64,000 nucleotides of DNA from positions 434,001 to 498,000 of the forward strand of contig OY829661.1 in NCBI GenBank assembly GCA_963691815.1. The letters are read 5' to 3'. The notes under the pieces are model-generated. The model searched no databases. It was given only the letters and a program-made list of their open reading frames with translations, and was not told the DNA's origin. Origin of the DNA: Echiichthys vipera. Taxonomy: Eukaryota; Chordata; Actinopteri; Perciformes; Trachinidae. The position numbers and the translations under genes were made by a program. Positions within the stretch are counted from its first letter, which is position 1, and each line of letters opens with the position of its first letter. Positions 11,577-22,093 of this stretch are shown in pieces.

Positions 11577-11976
11577 GCCCCTGTCACACATGCACTGCAA
11601 ACCTGAAACTATCTGAACAGTTCCTGGTACAGCTGTCTGTGTACACAAATATCAGATTCAGTCGGACCGGGCATCAAATGGAGTTTACCCTCCCAGCTTA
11701 GTAGTGCAAAGACTGGTTATTTCCAGACGATTTTTGCCTGCTGTATCCACGGAGTTGATGACATTTATAGGCAATGACTATAGACTTTTTTGTTTGTGAT
11801 GATATTAAGAACCAGCTCCATTAGCGTATTGTCTCCACAAAATGTACTCCCCCCTGCACGCTCCCCTTGCCTAAACCAAACCAAGTAGTTACATAAAGTG
11901 TGAACACGTCTAAGTGTGTGCTGCTGCAGGACCTGATTCTCTGACATTGTTCTGGGTTCATATGTGAAACCATCTT
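11577..11976 (-). mobile_element. Degraded TTAA-type MITE copy (inverted relative to the copy at 13690)
   Basis: It begins with TTAA then GCCCCTGTCACACATGCACT and is related, in inverted orientation, to the MITE at 13690-14228. Shared stretches include the reverse complements of 'agcgtgcagggg' and of a block with 'gctaatgga.ctggttct'. The far end, near 'gttcatatgtgaaacc', lacks a clear TTAA. It is non-coding. Confidence 0.5.
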
Positions 11977-12080
11977 TATTCTCTTATCTCTAATGCCCTA
12001 TGTTAACATACCTTTTTACGGATCACACCATGCCTTATCTATGTTTGTTTTTTTTTAAAACATTCTAAATAGACTAACAG

Positions 12081-12645
12081 AGAGCAGAAATAGAAGGAGC
12101 TTATCTTGAGAGTCTCAAACAGAAGCTCAACATCTCTCTGGAGGACACGGAGCAATGGGCGTGTGACATCAAGCAGTGGGCAGCCACTGGTATGTATTAT
12201 GGTGGGGGGTGTATAGATTTGGTAGTCTTGCCATACATTTCGCTAAATGTTTTACAATACAATTTTTTAATGATCAATTTTGCTTGTTTCTGTTTTTCAA
12301 GAGAGACATGTAGCTCATAGTAGCCAGGAAGAGCTCCAGACAGAAATTGATGAGATCAATTACTCCCTCAGAAGAAAAAAGCATGCGCTATATCGAGAAA
12401 ATGGTATTTGCTATTTCCTCACTCAACAACTTAAGCTTGTTTGTTGTAGTTTTTTCTTATAAATATATTTTTTACCTTTTATATAGCAACAAAACAAGGC
12501 AACGCAAAAGAAAGAGACTAACTGGCCTCAAGAACAAACTCAGAGAGAAGATACTGCACTACAACACCGTTGCTTCATGTTAAGAAAGAATTGACACAGA
12601 AGCAGCATGCAGTCTCTCTGAAGATTTAATACTGCCTTGGGAAGC
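12081..12645 (+). CDS. KDZ transposase coiled, charged exons
   Basis: Exons 12081-12189 and 12302-12403 are open and in phase, giving 'AEIEGAYLESLKQKLNISLE' and 'ELQTEIDEINYSLRRKKHAL'. The third, from 12487, reads well only in a shifted frame ('RQRKRKRLTGLKNKLREKIL'), so a 1-base lesion near the acceptor is likely. After 'YNTV' the frame ends at 12583. A continuation resembling 'LSEDLILPWEAQ' is visible in another frame up to about 12645. Charged helical segments of this kind are normal in KDZ C-terminal halves. Confidence 0.72.
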
Positions 12646-13689
12646 ACAAAGAGAAATGTGTTGTATTTTGAGTGCTTTGGAAACATCCAATAATCATTTT
12701 AACATAAAGCTGTGAACAAAGTTGAAACATACAGTCCAAAGTGCATTATAGACTGTTCAGGGACACCCAACAAAAATGACTTTGGAATATGAATGATACA
12801 TTATATTGTCATCTGTATTATGTTGCCACATAAAGTCGTGATAATGTGATAGTTGGTCTTACTGATATAAAAGACACATGCTAGACTAGTGGTCTTCATG
12901 GGAACTGAACTGGCAGAACACAGTCAATAGAAGAGACATGTTTATCAAGAAACATCCAAAATCTACCCTAACTATTTAGTAAATATGCCTACTAACTTGA
13001 CATCTCACAACATACAATATGTAATGCAGCCAATGCAATCTGAATTAAATACAGGTTTACAGGGATGAGCAGAGTATGTATTTCCTTGAATTTCTCCAAT
13101 TAATATTTGTAGTTTGCTGTTGCGATTCCTTGGGAATTATGTGTATTGGCTAGATTATCATAATTTGGGATGGTGATTGTTAGGATTATATTGCTACTAC
13201 AACTCTTACTCAATACTCCTTTTTGGTCCAGTTGATTATTGATATTCTTAGGTTCTTTGTTATTATCAAAGAATTGCCTTTTTTTGTTATTTAAAGATGA
13301 TAATATATTCTGAAGATTAGTTTGGATTAATTTATGTATGTGGTAATTGTAATTTAATATTTTTAGATCAGCTACAACTAAGTCACTTTATACATTCAAT
13401 AATATCCCACTGGCAACAAATCTAAATTGTCAATAAAATGAATTGTATCCAGACATCACAATACTGAATGAAGTTGAGAAAAGAATGTATAACAGTCCTT
13501 CCGCCAGCTTTTAGGTCAAAGAGACCAAGCTAATGCTATGTAAAGCTGCCCCAGTTGTGATTTCACACAGAAGCAAAAGAGGCGGTTTCACTAGCATTTT
13601 TATAATTAGCTGTGATGCAGGCTACCAATTCAAGCTTGCAAGCCACACAATGAAGAACATTGTGCTAGACCTATGGTGGAATATATTAA

Positions 13690-14228
13690 AGCCGGTTTCA
13701 CATATGATCCCTGGACAATGTAAGGGAAATCCGGTCGAGAATAGTCCTGAGTTTGCTTTAACACATGCAGCACTCAACCAGAGTGGCCCCTGGGTAGAGC
13801 GTGCAGGGGCATGTACATGTCGTAGTTACAGCAGGCTAATGGATCTGGTTCTCATTTTCGTCACAAACAACAAAGTCTCTCATAATTCTTCTAAATTGTC
13901 TGATGATTTCAGAGTCAATCCTTACTGACAAAAGCTCATGAATATCGTCATCTCTCCCGTTAAGACAATTTTGTTGCGATTTTGTGTAAATCAACTTTCT
14001 TCACCATTGAAGGTTTGATTTGCTCCACTTTTCAAATGCATAATAAGATAAAAAGCAGCTATATTCACATGTGAGCTTACTCAGAGGTTACCCAGTCTTT
14101 GTACTTAGGAGCTGGCCAGGTAAATCCCACTTGATGTCACTTGATGTCACTTGATGATCAAATATTTGTGTTCTTACATACTGATTGTCTAAATAATTTT
14201 ATGTTTGCAGTGTATATGTGAAAGGGGC
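13690..14228. mobile_element. TTAA-flanked MITE, 539 bp
   Basis: The left end reads (A)GCCGGTTTCACATATG and the right end is GTATATGTGAAAGGGGC, which together form an imperfect inverted repeat of about 17 bp. Both sides carry TTAA (13686-13689 and 14229-14232), the duplication typical of piggyBac- or Kolobok-type elements. It is non-coding and lies in the KDZ intron before exon 14274. Which superfamily mobilised it is not determined. Confidence 0.65.
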
Positions 14229-14273
14229 TTAAGTGTTTTACTTTTGTCCCATCTGTTCTCTTTTCCAAAACAG

Positions 14274-14790
14274 TGGTGAGTCTTCGCCTGAAGAGGCGAC
14301 TTTTTGACCAGGTTATGCTGGTCAGGCCTATGGAAGAGGAAAAAGTTATAATTGTGAAGGAGATGACCCAGCATTGCCAGTACCTGAGAAAGGCCTTGGA
14401 CAAAGTAGACAGCCTCCTTCGTCACACTCAAGAGAACATCACGAAACATAGTATGTATTAGTACAGTCTCAGAGCTGGGCAGACAATCTGCATTTTAATG
14501 TTCATAAAGAGTTGCCTTATTTTCTATCTGATTATTATTATTTATTTGTTTTACATTTTATTTTAGCACCTCCCACAGAGCGGACAGAAGAGGGATACAG
14601 GGGGCTGCTCTGTTGTCTCCTGCGCAAACGGCACATTCTGCAGCAGAAACTGAGCGCAGTCACCAGCACTTACGCCCATTTTGACACTGACCCCTCCTTT
14701 TTCATGTTGGAGGAAGACAATGAGGACGTTGAAGAGGACAGTGACCACGAGGACAACAGCACTCCAGATATTTCAGAGGAAGAAATGTAA
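14274..14790 (+). CDS. KDZ transposase last two exons
   Basis: Exon 14274-14450 encodes 'SLRLKRRLFDQVML' and 'KEMTQHCQYLRKALDKVDSL'. It joins in phase 1 to exon 14567-14790, which encodes 'RGLLCCLLRKRHILQQKLSA' and an acidic tail rich in D and E, ending at TAA. Similar helical pairs close KDZ transposases. Both exons are intact. A run of ATTT repeats (14839-14870) follows 50 bp downstream. Confidence 0.78.
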
Positions 14791-14838
14791 AGCCTGTTAG
14801 GTTGTGATTAAGTTGTGGACATAAGACCGCAGGCTTTT

Positions 14839-14870
14839 ATATTTATTTATTTATTTATTTATTTATTTAT
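14839..14870. repeat. (ATTT)n microsatellite
   Basis: About eight ATTT units shortly after the KDZ stop codon. Confidence 0.9.
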
Positions 14871-14879
14871 ATTTTACAA

Positions 14880-15360
14880 TCACAGGCTATAAAATGTCTT
14901 ATCAACAGAGCTAGTGACGCCGACATACAGCAATTTGAGTTGGAATGGAGCCCATCCATGTAGGGCAGCGCAAAACAGTATTCGAACACACCACCTGCAA
15001 CACAAGCCAAACAAGCGCAACGGTGGCTGGGGTTCAAAATGTAGCCTTCCGTTATCCAAAACTGACAAAATAAAACTACATTTCTCAGATCCGAAAGAAA
15101 TAATTATAACCGATGGCCATTGCATTAACCCATCGTATTGTGAAGTTATTAAGGACTCTTTATCAAGAGATTTGTTGAAGAAAATACTTCCAGGAGGCGG
15201 GTCCTCGGTTCTCCAATGGGACTGCAGGATGATTAAAAACCCATGACTAGTCATAAATGTATTAAAAAACAAAAGCCCAATTATTTACTTAGTAAAGGAA
15301 AACAATTATGAGTCTAAGCTAAGTGATTCTACGATAAGAACGTTATCCCTCACTGGCATC
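14880..15360. other. Unassigned sequence downstream of the KDZ transposase
   Basis: No recognised gene. Both strands happen to be open for over 100 codons (14914-15246 plus; 14880-15272 minus), but neither product shows a domain I recognise. The transposon's right terminal repeat may lie here, but no matching left end was found. Confidence 0.4.
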
Positions 15361-15367
15361 TTCTTAC

Positions 15368-15573
15368 CTTTTCCTCTTATGGGTGTTATAACACAGGCCA
15401 AGAATGAGCATTTCTGATGAATCGATAAGGTGCCTGTAGATCATGGTGATCAGTTGATCGGGGACGCGTTTGACTTTGGGGACCAAAACCACCGTCTCCA
15501 TTGAGATTTCACTTGAGTTGTACTCAGCAGGCTCCAGAATGTGTTTTTTCCTTAAACTCTCAACTGTCCCCAA
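15368..15573 (-). CDS. Putative internal exon, unknown protein
   Basis: The minus strand is open for 68 codons and ends at AAAAG followed by GTAAGAAG, a good splice donor. The product contains 'SLRKKHILEPAEY', 'ISMETVVLVPKVKRVPDQLI' and ends in 'HKRKR'. The composition looks like real coding sequence, but I recognise no family. There is no ATG at the start (it begins TTG), so it would be an internal exon whose partners I could not find. It lies between the KDZ transposase and the SET gene, on the opposite strand. Confidence 0.3.
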
Positions 15574-15714
15574 AATTGACTTATTTCAGACTGTGTGTGT
15601 GTGCCCCCCACTCCATCCCCCCTCCCCACTCAATCTGTGTATCCCTCTACATTGCCCCTAGTGGAAGTGTGTGGAATTGTCTAGGACCCCATAGGCGGTC
15701 TACATTCTGCCTGA

Positions 15715-16120
15715 TAATAAAGATAGATAGATGGAGAAGCAAGTCAAAAGGTTTAGGTAGACTGCATTTTGCCTGATAAGAAATATAGATAGTTTTATTG
15801 CAGAGCATAAGCACTGTGTTAAAATTAGTTAGCTAGCATTAGAGTGCTAGCGCTCCGTGCTAGCGCTACATGCTAACGCCACATGCTAGTGCTACATGCT
15901 AACTACTTTGATGATGTGAATTTACATATAGAAAGCTAAAAGGTAGCCTGTATTTTTTCAGATAATAGATAGATAACTATCTATTAGACATAATAAGAAA
16001 GTCAAGAACTATATCTATCGACTAAAATACAGGCTACCTAGATAGATAGATAGAAGCAAGTTAAGAGCTAGAGTTAGCCTGCATTTTGTCTGGTATAAAC
16101 ATTTTAATACATACATGTAT

Positions 16121-16180
<60 letters not shown>
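15715..16180. repeat. GATA-rich and CA-repeat region
   Basis: Short GATA tracts alternate with copies of a segment like 'agcctgcattttgtctggta' in both orientations (about 15720-15790, 15930-16045 and 16040-16100). Before them, 15838-15905 has several 'catgctagcgcta'-like units. A (CA)n tract occupies 16131-16178. Confidence 0.7.
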
Positions 16181-16184
<4 letters not shown>

Positions 16185-18240
16185 CATATATCATATATTA
16201 TAGTCTAGTATATATTGTATTATACATATAATATAAAGTTATAATATAATTATAAAGGTTTTTAAGTAATATATACATTTGTTTTATTTTGAGTTGTATT
16301 AGCAAGCCTGCTTTTCCAAATAATTATATAAATTAATATGGACATTTCAGGCCCTATGTGTCATAGTTTGTACACAACAAAAGTGTACAGTTTTATATCT
16401 CCTGATATTATAATCTGTATCAAATATTTTAAAAATCATCATTTGTATGCATGTAATAGGGATATAGGAGAAACCCCTCCCTGAGTTGGCTGTATAAAGA
16501 ATGCTCTATCCACATTCATAAAATGTTTTCATGTCAGAAAGGACATATTGAAAGCAGTTTACCTGTCAGTTATAAAAACAGTACTCACATTCAACAGGGC
16601 ATCCTGGTATCACTTCATGACAATTAAAAACAAAATAACTTGCACTTCAATAGGATGTATTTGTACCTTTGCTTATTTTTAGTGTAATTGTGGAGCAACT
16701 TTTTACACTGAAGATTATGAAAATCATCATCCTTTTCACACTCTTCTGTGTAGCCAATGTTAGTATAATTAGTAAATGTACATTCCTATACAGTGCAAGG
16801 TATCGGTAGCATGTGGCTACCATTACGACGGTCAGCCTACTTCTCCAAACCCTACCAAGCATTGCAGCTGGTTTGCATAAATGGCATTGACAACTAACTA
16901 ACTGTGATTCATGAATGATTTATTGTCTTTTTAAATGTTCTGACATGGGCCCATATGCTCTCGGATAATAGTATTAAATAGAATGGTTGTGAATCAAAAG
17001 AGACATTTGCTAATTCAATTTACCTCTGTTTTTAAAATAAAGTCAATTGCTTTAAACGCTGTCGTAATAACTACACTAGATGAACATGAATGGATGCAAG
17101 TGGTATATATGTCTTCATATGGCAGATGCAATTCTCAAGCTTGAAATATGTTTTCAAGCATATAGGGTATGTGTTAGGCAATAGGGATGTGGATGAACCT
17201 GAGTATCAGTATTCATACAGTTACCAAGTATTGCAATGTTAAAAATGATGAATAGATTCTAATTTAAATGATTTCTATTATCAAAAGACTGTCATTAAAG
17301 CACTGTTCTTAAAAAGAAATAGGCCAACCTGGCTGGCAGTAGTATGAAGTGTACAGTCTTGAATAAATTCAGCCTGTTGCTGCTCTGTAAGCTTATCCTA
17401 GCCTAGCCTGCCGGTTTAGCATTTTCCCTGCAGTCAACCCAACCTCATAACTTGGGTTATCAGTCAATCAATCAAGTGTATTTGTCACTAGTAATTATAT
17501 AAGCTATGATGGCTTGTGTTAACTGTTCAGCTGTTGCGGACAGGGTTTCTCTAGAGAGATGTTGCCACTAAGCTATGTGAGTTATCACGGCCACTGAAGA
17601 TAACTTTAGCTGCGGACTAGCATAGTCTGCAATTGCTGTAAAGTTTGTCCCTGTCTGGCAATATTTGAACGCTCATGAGGGCAAGCTCTGGTTGTGTTGC
17701 TCAGTAAGCAGTCACCCCACCCGATTGCAAACAGGTTTTCAACCTCACTAGCTCCGTTGTTAGTCCTGATGGCCCACCACCCGGGATCCTCCTCAAACAC
17801 TTACAGGGGTTAAACAATGTGGAGTGATACTGAATTGTTTAAAGGAATTAGATGTCATTGCCATGATATGCAGGTATTATTTGATGGCTAACAACCAACT
17901 AGATTGCTTGGTATAAGCTATTCGCTTTGTAATGTTTAATGAAAACCTGTAAATATTCATAGCCTATCTGCAAGAGACAGTAGCTGTACTGACATTCAGA
18001 GTGATCATTTATGTGTACGTATCCATCTGTATCAGTAACATCTTTGTTTAATTGGACATTGCCATAAGAGCTGTCTGTTCTTCTTTGTTAAAGGTAACTG
18101 GCCAACCCTCAGCCATTAGTCCACCACCAACATCAAAACACAACACAGAGACGGTTAGCTTTTACCACTGTCAGATATATACTGTAAGGAGATTCAACAG
18201 GATAGTCAGAGAAGATAAACACAACAGCATCATACTGTTG
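16180..18240. other. AT-rich intergenic sequence
   Basis: No convincing gene, RNA gene or named repeat seen. Open frames are short and lack recognisable motifs. Confidence 0.5.
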
Positions 18241-18490
18241 CATCATAGAGAGCATATTGATAAGCTGCATCACTGTGCGGTATGGGAACAGCATCGACAT
18301 GAACCACAAATACTTGCTGAGAGTGGTAAAAACTGCTGAGAGGATTGTCAGGATGCCCCTGCCATCTCTGCAGGACAGGATGATCAAAGACTCCATCAAA
18401 CCGCAACACAAGCTTTTCACACGAATGCCCTCTAACTGAAGGTATAGAAGATGCAGGACCTATAGGCTGAAGGATAGTTTTCATCTATCT
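18240..18490 (+). mobile_element. LINE reverse transcriptase C-terminal remnant
   Basis: The plus strand encodes 'GNSIDMNHKYLLRVVKTAER' then 'MPLPSLQDRMIKDSIKPQHK' and, after a frame break near 18439, a segment resembling 'RRYRRCRTYRLKDSF'. The pattern 'YGN......L.RVV.TA' ... 'P.H.LF' ... 'RRYR' is the C-terminal end of fish LINE ORF2 proteins. An internal deletion joins the two parts. It lies about 0.3 kb upstream of the SET gene and is unlikely to be functional. Confidence 0.6.
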
Positions 18491-18718
18491 ATTTTTATCT
18501 AGCTTCACTTTGCATACATTACACAATTCCAATGCATTTGCTACTTAAGAGAATAATTTATGAGGGGGAAAAGCCTGCATTAGTTTGTGACTAAATTATC
18601 AATATAAACATTATTTCCTGGTATAAAGGAAACTCATAATGCATAATAATGTATATGAGCTTATCTGGTTGTCTGATATAAGTTAATTATACATGAAATA
18701 TTCTGTCATATAGATGAT

Positions 18719-20976
18719 ATGGCTAGCAATGAAGCGATAATGGAGAGATCTGTGAGGAGAAGACGGGTCCGTCCTCAACAGGATGCCGAACAACACATTA
18801 AACTGAAAACTGACAAGGCTGGTCTCACAGAGCATTTTATCAACCCAGACAAAGGTAAGTTCTTGCATTTTGCAAGTAGTGTTTGTGTCAGTTGTACACA
18901 GCCTATTGATAATTATGTTGAATTACACAGTACCACATTCAAAATCTGAACTATCCCTTTATGGTTAAGTCTTGAGAAGGAAACTTTAACAAGCATGTTT
19001 GTGTTGGATACTGTACAGAGATGGTCACAAGTCACTTTTTGCAAGTCCAGGACAAGTTTGAAGTCTCTGAGGGTAGCATCAAGTCTCTTATGTTTTTGAT
19101 AAATATTAATATAGAGTTGAAGGAGGGGTGGGCAATATGACGATATTAGATCATGAAGGATCAGTACGTGTTGACCAACCCAAAGCAGAGAGATCGTAGT
19201 ATCGTCTATATGGCATATGCTATCCGTTCCTATTCTATGCTCTGCAGTGAGGAAAGAAGTGTAAGAGGAAAATGTGCATGGATTTAGGAGTGTAACATAT
19301 AGGTGATGGACTGGAAGTAGACAGGTGAATGATTTAGCAGTGTACTCTCTGAATAAATAGAGTTTAAATGAGAGCATAAAAAAAGTCAACACATAGTGAA
19401 CTTGAACTTGACAAGGTGGTGGCCTCTGAAAGAATAGGCTCACCTGCAGTTACATCTTTCTGCCAAATAGGCCACTAGAAACATATCTCAAATGTTATGG
19501 AGTACAAGTTTAAGTGCTACTCAAGTCTGAGTCTGAAACTAAAGTTCCCATCTCTGATAGAGTAGGGTATTTTTATGTTACACTACTGTTGCACAGCTTT
19601 GCCTTGGCTTACAAAATATTATGGTAGATGGTAGACTATGCTAGTGGATACAAAAATGTGTTTTTTTTTAAAGGTCGAGGTGTGCTTGCTTTGGAGGTTT
19701 TTAACAAAGGAGATTTTGTGCTTGAATACCGTGGTAAACTTTTGAATCAGGATGGTCTTTATATGAAGAACTACAATGACAAAGAAGCAGTATTCCTGTT
19801 TAACTTCAAATGGAAAGGGGGATGTTGGTGGTAAGTTATAATAAATATGCTTTTGTTGGCAGGTATAATAAATAACAATAGTTTTAGGAGATGAGCTTTG
19901 AATGGCCTGTTAACCTTAAGATATCCCAATTACTAACAAACCATGCAAGAGACTCACCACCCCAGTAATACTGTAAATGTATTTTGTTGCAAGTTACCTC
20001 AATTACTTACTCAGCTTTCAAAGAAAACATGCCCTTCTTAACACTGTATACAAGCAAAGTAGGTAACTAACCTTAATATAAATATTATTGTTCTTAAGTC
20101 TTGATGCATCTGTTGAAGACAAGTCACTGGGAAGGCTTGTAAATGATGATCACATCAAGCCTTACTGCAAGATAAAAACTATTGATGTTGGTGGGATGCC
20201 ACATCTTTGCCTGTTTGCCCTAAGAGACATCGCCCCAGGTGAAGAAATAACTTACAATCACGGGGATTCAGACTGGCCCTGGCGCATACAGGTACAATTT
20301 GTTAAATGTTGATAATAGTTTTTTTTCTTCATTTTCATATGAATCTGATGTCATTGTGTCTTGTGATTTGACCTTTATCATGATTGGTTTCATTTTTTCC
20401 CAATTCCTTTTCTAGCAGAAAATGGCACTTCATGTCAACAGTCAGCTGATACCTGATGTCAGCGAGCAGCTGACACCTGCTTTCAGGGACAGACCTCAGG
20501 TAGGGGCCAGTTTATAAATACTACTTAATCTCTTAGAGATTTAAGGTATTTGTTCTCAGTGTAGTACTCAGTTGGTTTAAGAGTATATATTATTATCCAG
20601 TGTTTACCTTATAGCAGTGCAAGTAGTAATGGACTGATCGGACAATGATGTGTGTGAAATGTCTCCTGAAGTAATGACAGACGTGTATACTGGTTTCTAA
20701 ACATTATACTTAGATTAATGTCCCCAATTGGGTATGAGTACCGTGTGTGTGTGTGTGTGTGTGTGTTTGGAATGACCCCAAAACTACTTATAGACTGATA
20801 GACTGTACCCCAATTAGGTATGATGAGCGTGTGTGTGTGTTTTGGAATGCCCCAAATGTAATGAAAATAGTACATAACATTTTTTGTTCCTTTTCCAGCA
20901 GCAATTGGCACCTGATGTTAGCCAGCCAAGTGTCAAAGAAAGCAATAAACGTCAGGAGCAAGTAGTATTTGAGTAG
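18719..20976 (+). CDS. KMT5A-like SET-domain protein
   Basis: Exons 18719-18854, 19674-19830, 20099-20291, 20416-20499 and 20899-20976 join with compatible phases and GT-AG borders. The product would be about 215 residues. After a basic N-terminus ('RSVRRRRVRPQQDAEQHIKL') comes a SET domain: 'KGRGVLALEVFNKGDFVLEY', then 'CWCLDA' at the exon 2/3 join, 'LGRLVNDDH', 'PHLCLFALRDI' and 'GEEITYNHGD'. These correspond to the GRG, EYxG, C-x-DA, N-x-x-x and GEE motifs of the SET8/KMT5A lysine methyltransferase group, which methylates histone H4 lysine 20. Where KMT5A has the DY active-site tyrosine, this copy has NH. The C-terminal tail comes from short repeated exons. It is either a diverged fish KMT5A paralogue or mobile-element cargo; whether it is expressed or active is unknown. 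Confidence 0.75.
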
Positions 20977-21760
20977 TATTTTATAAACTCACCCTACCTG
21001 TCAAGAAAGAATTCAAAAATGCTCCTACACATTAATTTCTGTGTTATAGTGTGTGTGTCCACAGAGAGCCTGCCTGCTGTCTGTATTTTCTTATTTATCA
21101 GTGTTGAGTGTGTCTGCCTGCCACCTAGACCACTGCTGAATCATTTTATTTTAGCATGTATTATTGTCCAGTGTTTTTCTTATGACAACCCAAGTAGTGA
21201 TGTACTGTAAAGACAATGAGCTCTGGGAACATCTGTATATGAAAAGTCTGTAAGTACTTTAGGAGATGTTCCAAACAATTAGGTCTGACTACTGCGTGTG
21301 TTTGTGTGTGTTGGAATGCCCCCAAATGTAATAAAATAGTGAATAACATTTTTTTCCTATTCCAGCAGCAATTGGCACCTGATGTTAGCCAGCCGAGTGT
21401 CAAAGAAAGTGACAGACCTGAGGTAGGGGCCAGTGTATAAAATACTACGTAAAGACCTGTTGAGCAAGAATTTCTTTACTGAAAAAAGCTGAAAATTCTC
21501 CAAAAATGCTCCTACACGTTCATTCTTGTGTTATAGTGTGTGTATCCAAAGAGAGTCTGCCTGCTGCCTGTATTTTCTTATTTCTTAGTGTTGAGTGTGT
21601 CTGCCTGCCACCTAGACCACTGCTGAATCATTTTATTTTAGCATGTATTTTTGTCCAGTGTTTTTCTAATGGCAACCCAAGTAGTGATGTAATGTAAAGA
21701 CAATGAGCTGTGTTTGGAACATCTCCTAAAGTACTTACAGACTTTTCATATACGGATGTC
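20416..21760 (+). repeat. Tandem duplication carrying short tail exons of the SET gene
   Basis: Units repeat with an offset of about 487 bp; for example 21019-21220 matches 21506-21710 closely, and a more diverged relative lies around 20580-20720. Units include a 57-84 bp phase-0 exon preceded by a 'ttcyag' acceptor and followed by GTAGG: 20416-20499, 20899-20976 (this one ends in TAG) and 21367-21423. The encoded peptides are related: 'LIPDVSEQLTPAFRDRPQ', 'QQLAPDVSQPSVKES' and 'QQLAPDVSQPSVKESDRPE'. The last copy keeps a splice donor and no stop, so it could be an alternative exon. Confidence 0.7.
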
Positions 21761-21892
21761 CCCAATTAGGTATGACTACTGCGTGTGTGTGTGTGTGTGT
21801 GTGTGAGTTTAGAATGACCCAAAAAGTACTGACAGACTTTCATCTTCGTATAATGTCAAAACATCAGTATGTATGTCCCCAATTAGGGATGC

Positions 21893-21895
<3 letters not shown>

Positions 21896-21952
<57 letters not shown>
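21896..21952. repeat. (GT)n microsatellite
   Basis: A GT tract ending in CGCGCGCG. Shorter GT tracts at 20744-20765 and 21783-21803 sit at equivalent places in the neighbouring tandem units. Confidence 0.95.
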
Positions 21953-21953
<1 letters not shown>

Positions 21954-21994
21954 ATAGAACGACCCCAAAAGTAGGCCTGTGAATGTTCTCATTT

Positions 21995-22093
21995 GTCCAG
22001 GTCATCGTTATCCTCAAAGCAATTTCAGTCAAAAGCAACTGGACTGGCTATTTGTCTAGGAAGGCGTTTCACCTCTCATCCAAGAGGCTTCAT
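21995..22093. repeat. Dispersed repeat, left half, split by L2 insertion
   Basis: The segment containing 'aaagcaatttcagtcaaaa' and 'tctcatccaagaggcttcat' continues at 26256 as 'tcatcagttcatgtacgcat'. The joined sequence matches the reverse complement of 28488-28617. The L2 element was therefore inserted into this repeat. Confidence 0.75.

Larger units (their letters stand above)
6792..14790 (+). pseudogene. KDZ (Kyakuja/Dileera/Zisupton) transposase, multi-exon, damaged
   Basis: Exons joined by GT-AG introns in compatible phases: 6792-6900, 6984-7064, 7331-7660, 7801-7905, 8003-8234, 8321-8499, 8999-9092, 9175-9410, about 10182-10297, 10488-10605, 10767-10858, 12081-12189, 12302-12403, 12487-about 12645, 14274-14450 and 14567-14790. 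Order of parts: basic N-terminal region, CxC cysteine cluster, RNase H-like catalytic region with a DGN motif, 'CRHG' and 'FFCMDITC' motifs, the 'HAKAHTGKCE' and 'GEEVEQVNSFLSR' block, then a C-terminal helical and acidic tail ending in TAA. All of these are typical of KDZ transposases, which are large intron-containing DNA transposons. Damage seen: a frameshift before 8055 and an in-frame TGA at 8091, an extra base near 10194 with a lost acceptor, and a frame change at 12487. The 5' end is missing, cut off by the LINE at 6775. The terminal repeats of the transposon were not found. Confidence 0.85.

Noticed and set aside
14880..15272. Open frames of 110-130 codons on both strands after the KDZ stop
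   Set aside because: No motifs, no splice structure, and both strands open over the same bases; kept only as unassigned sequence.
18719..20976. Calling the SET gene the single-copy host kmt5a gene
   Set aside because: The tyrosine change, the different N-terminus and the repeated tail exons differ from canonical KMT5A, and the neighbourhood is all mobile elements.
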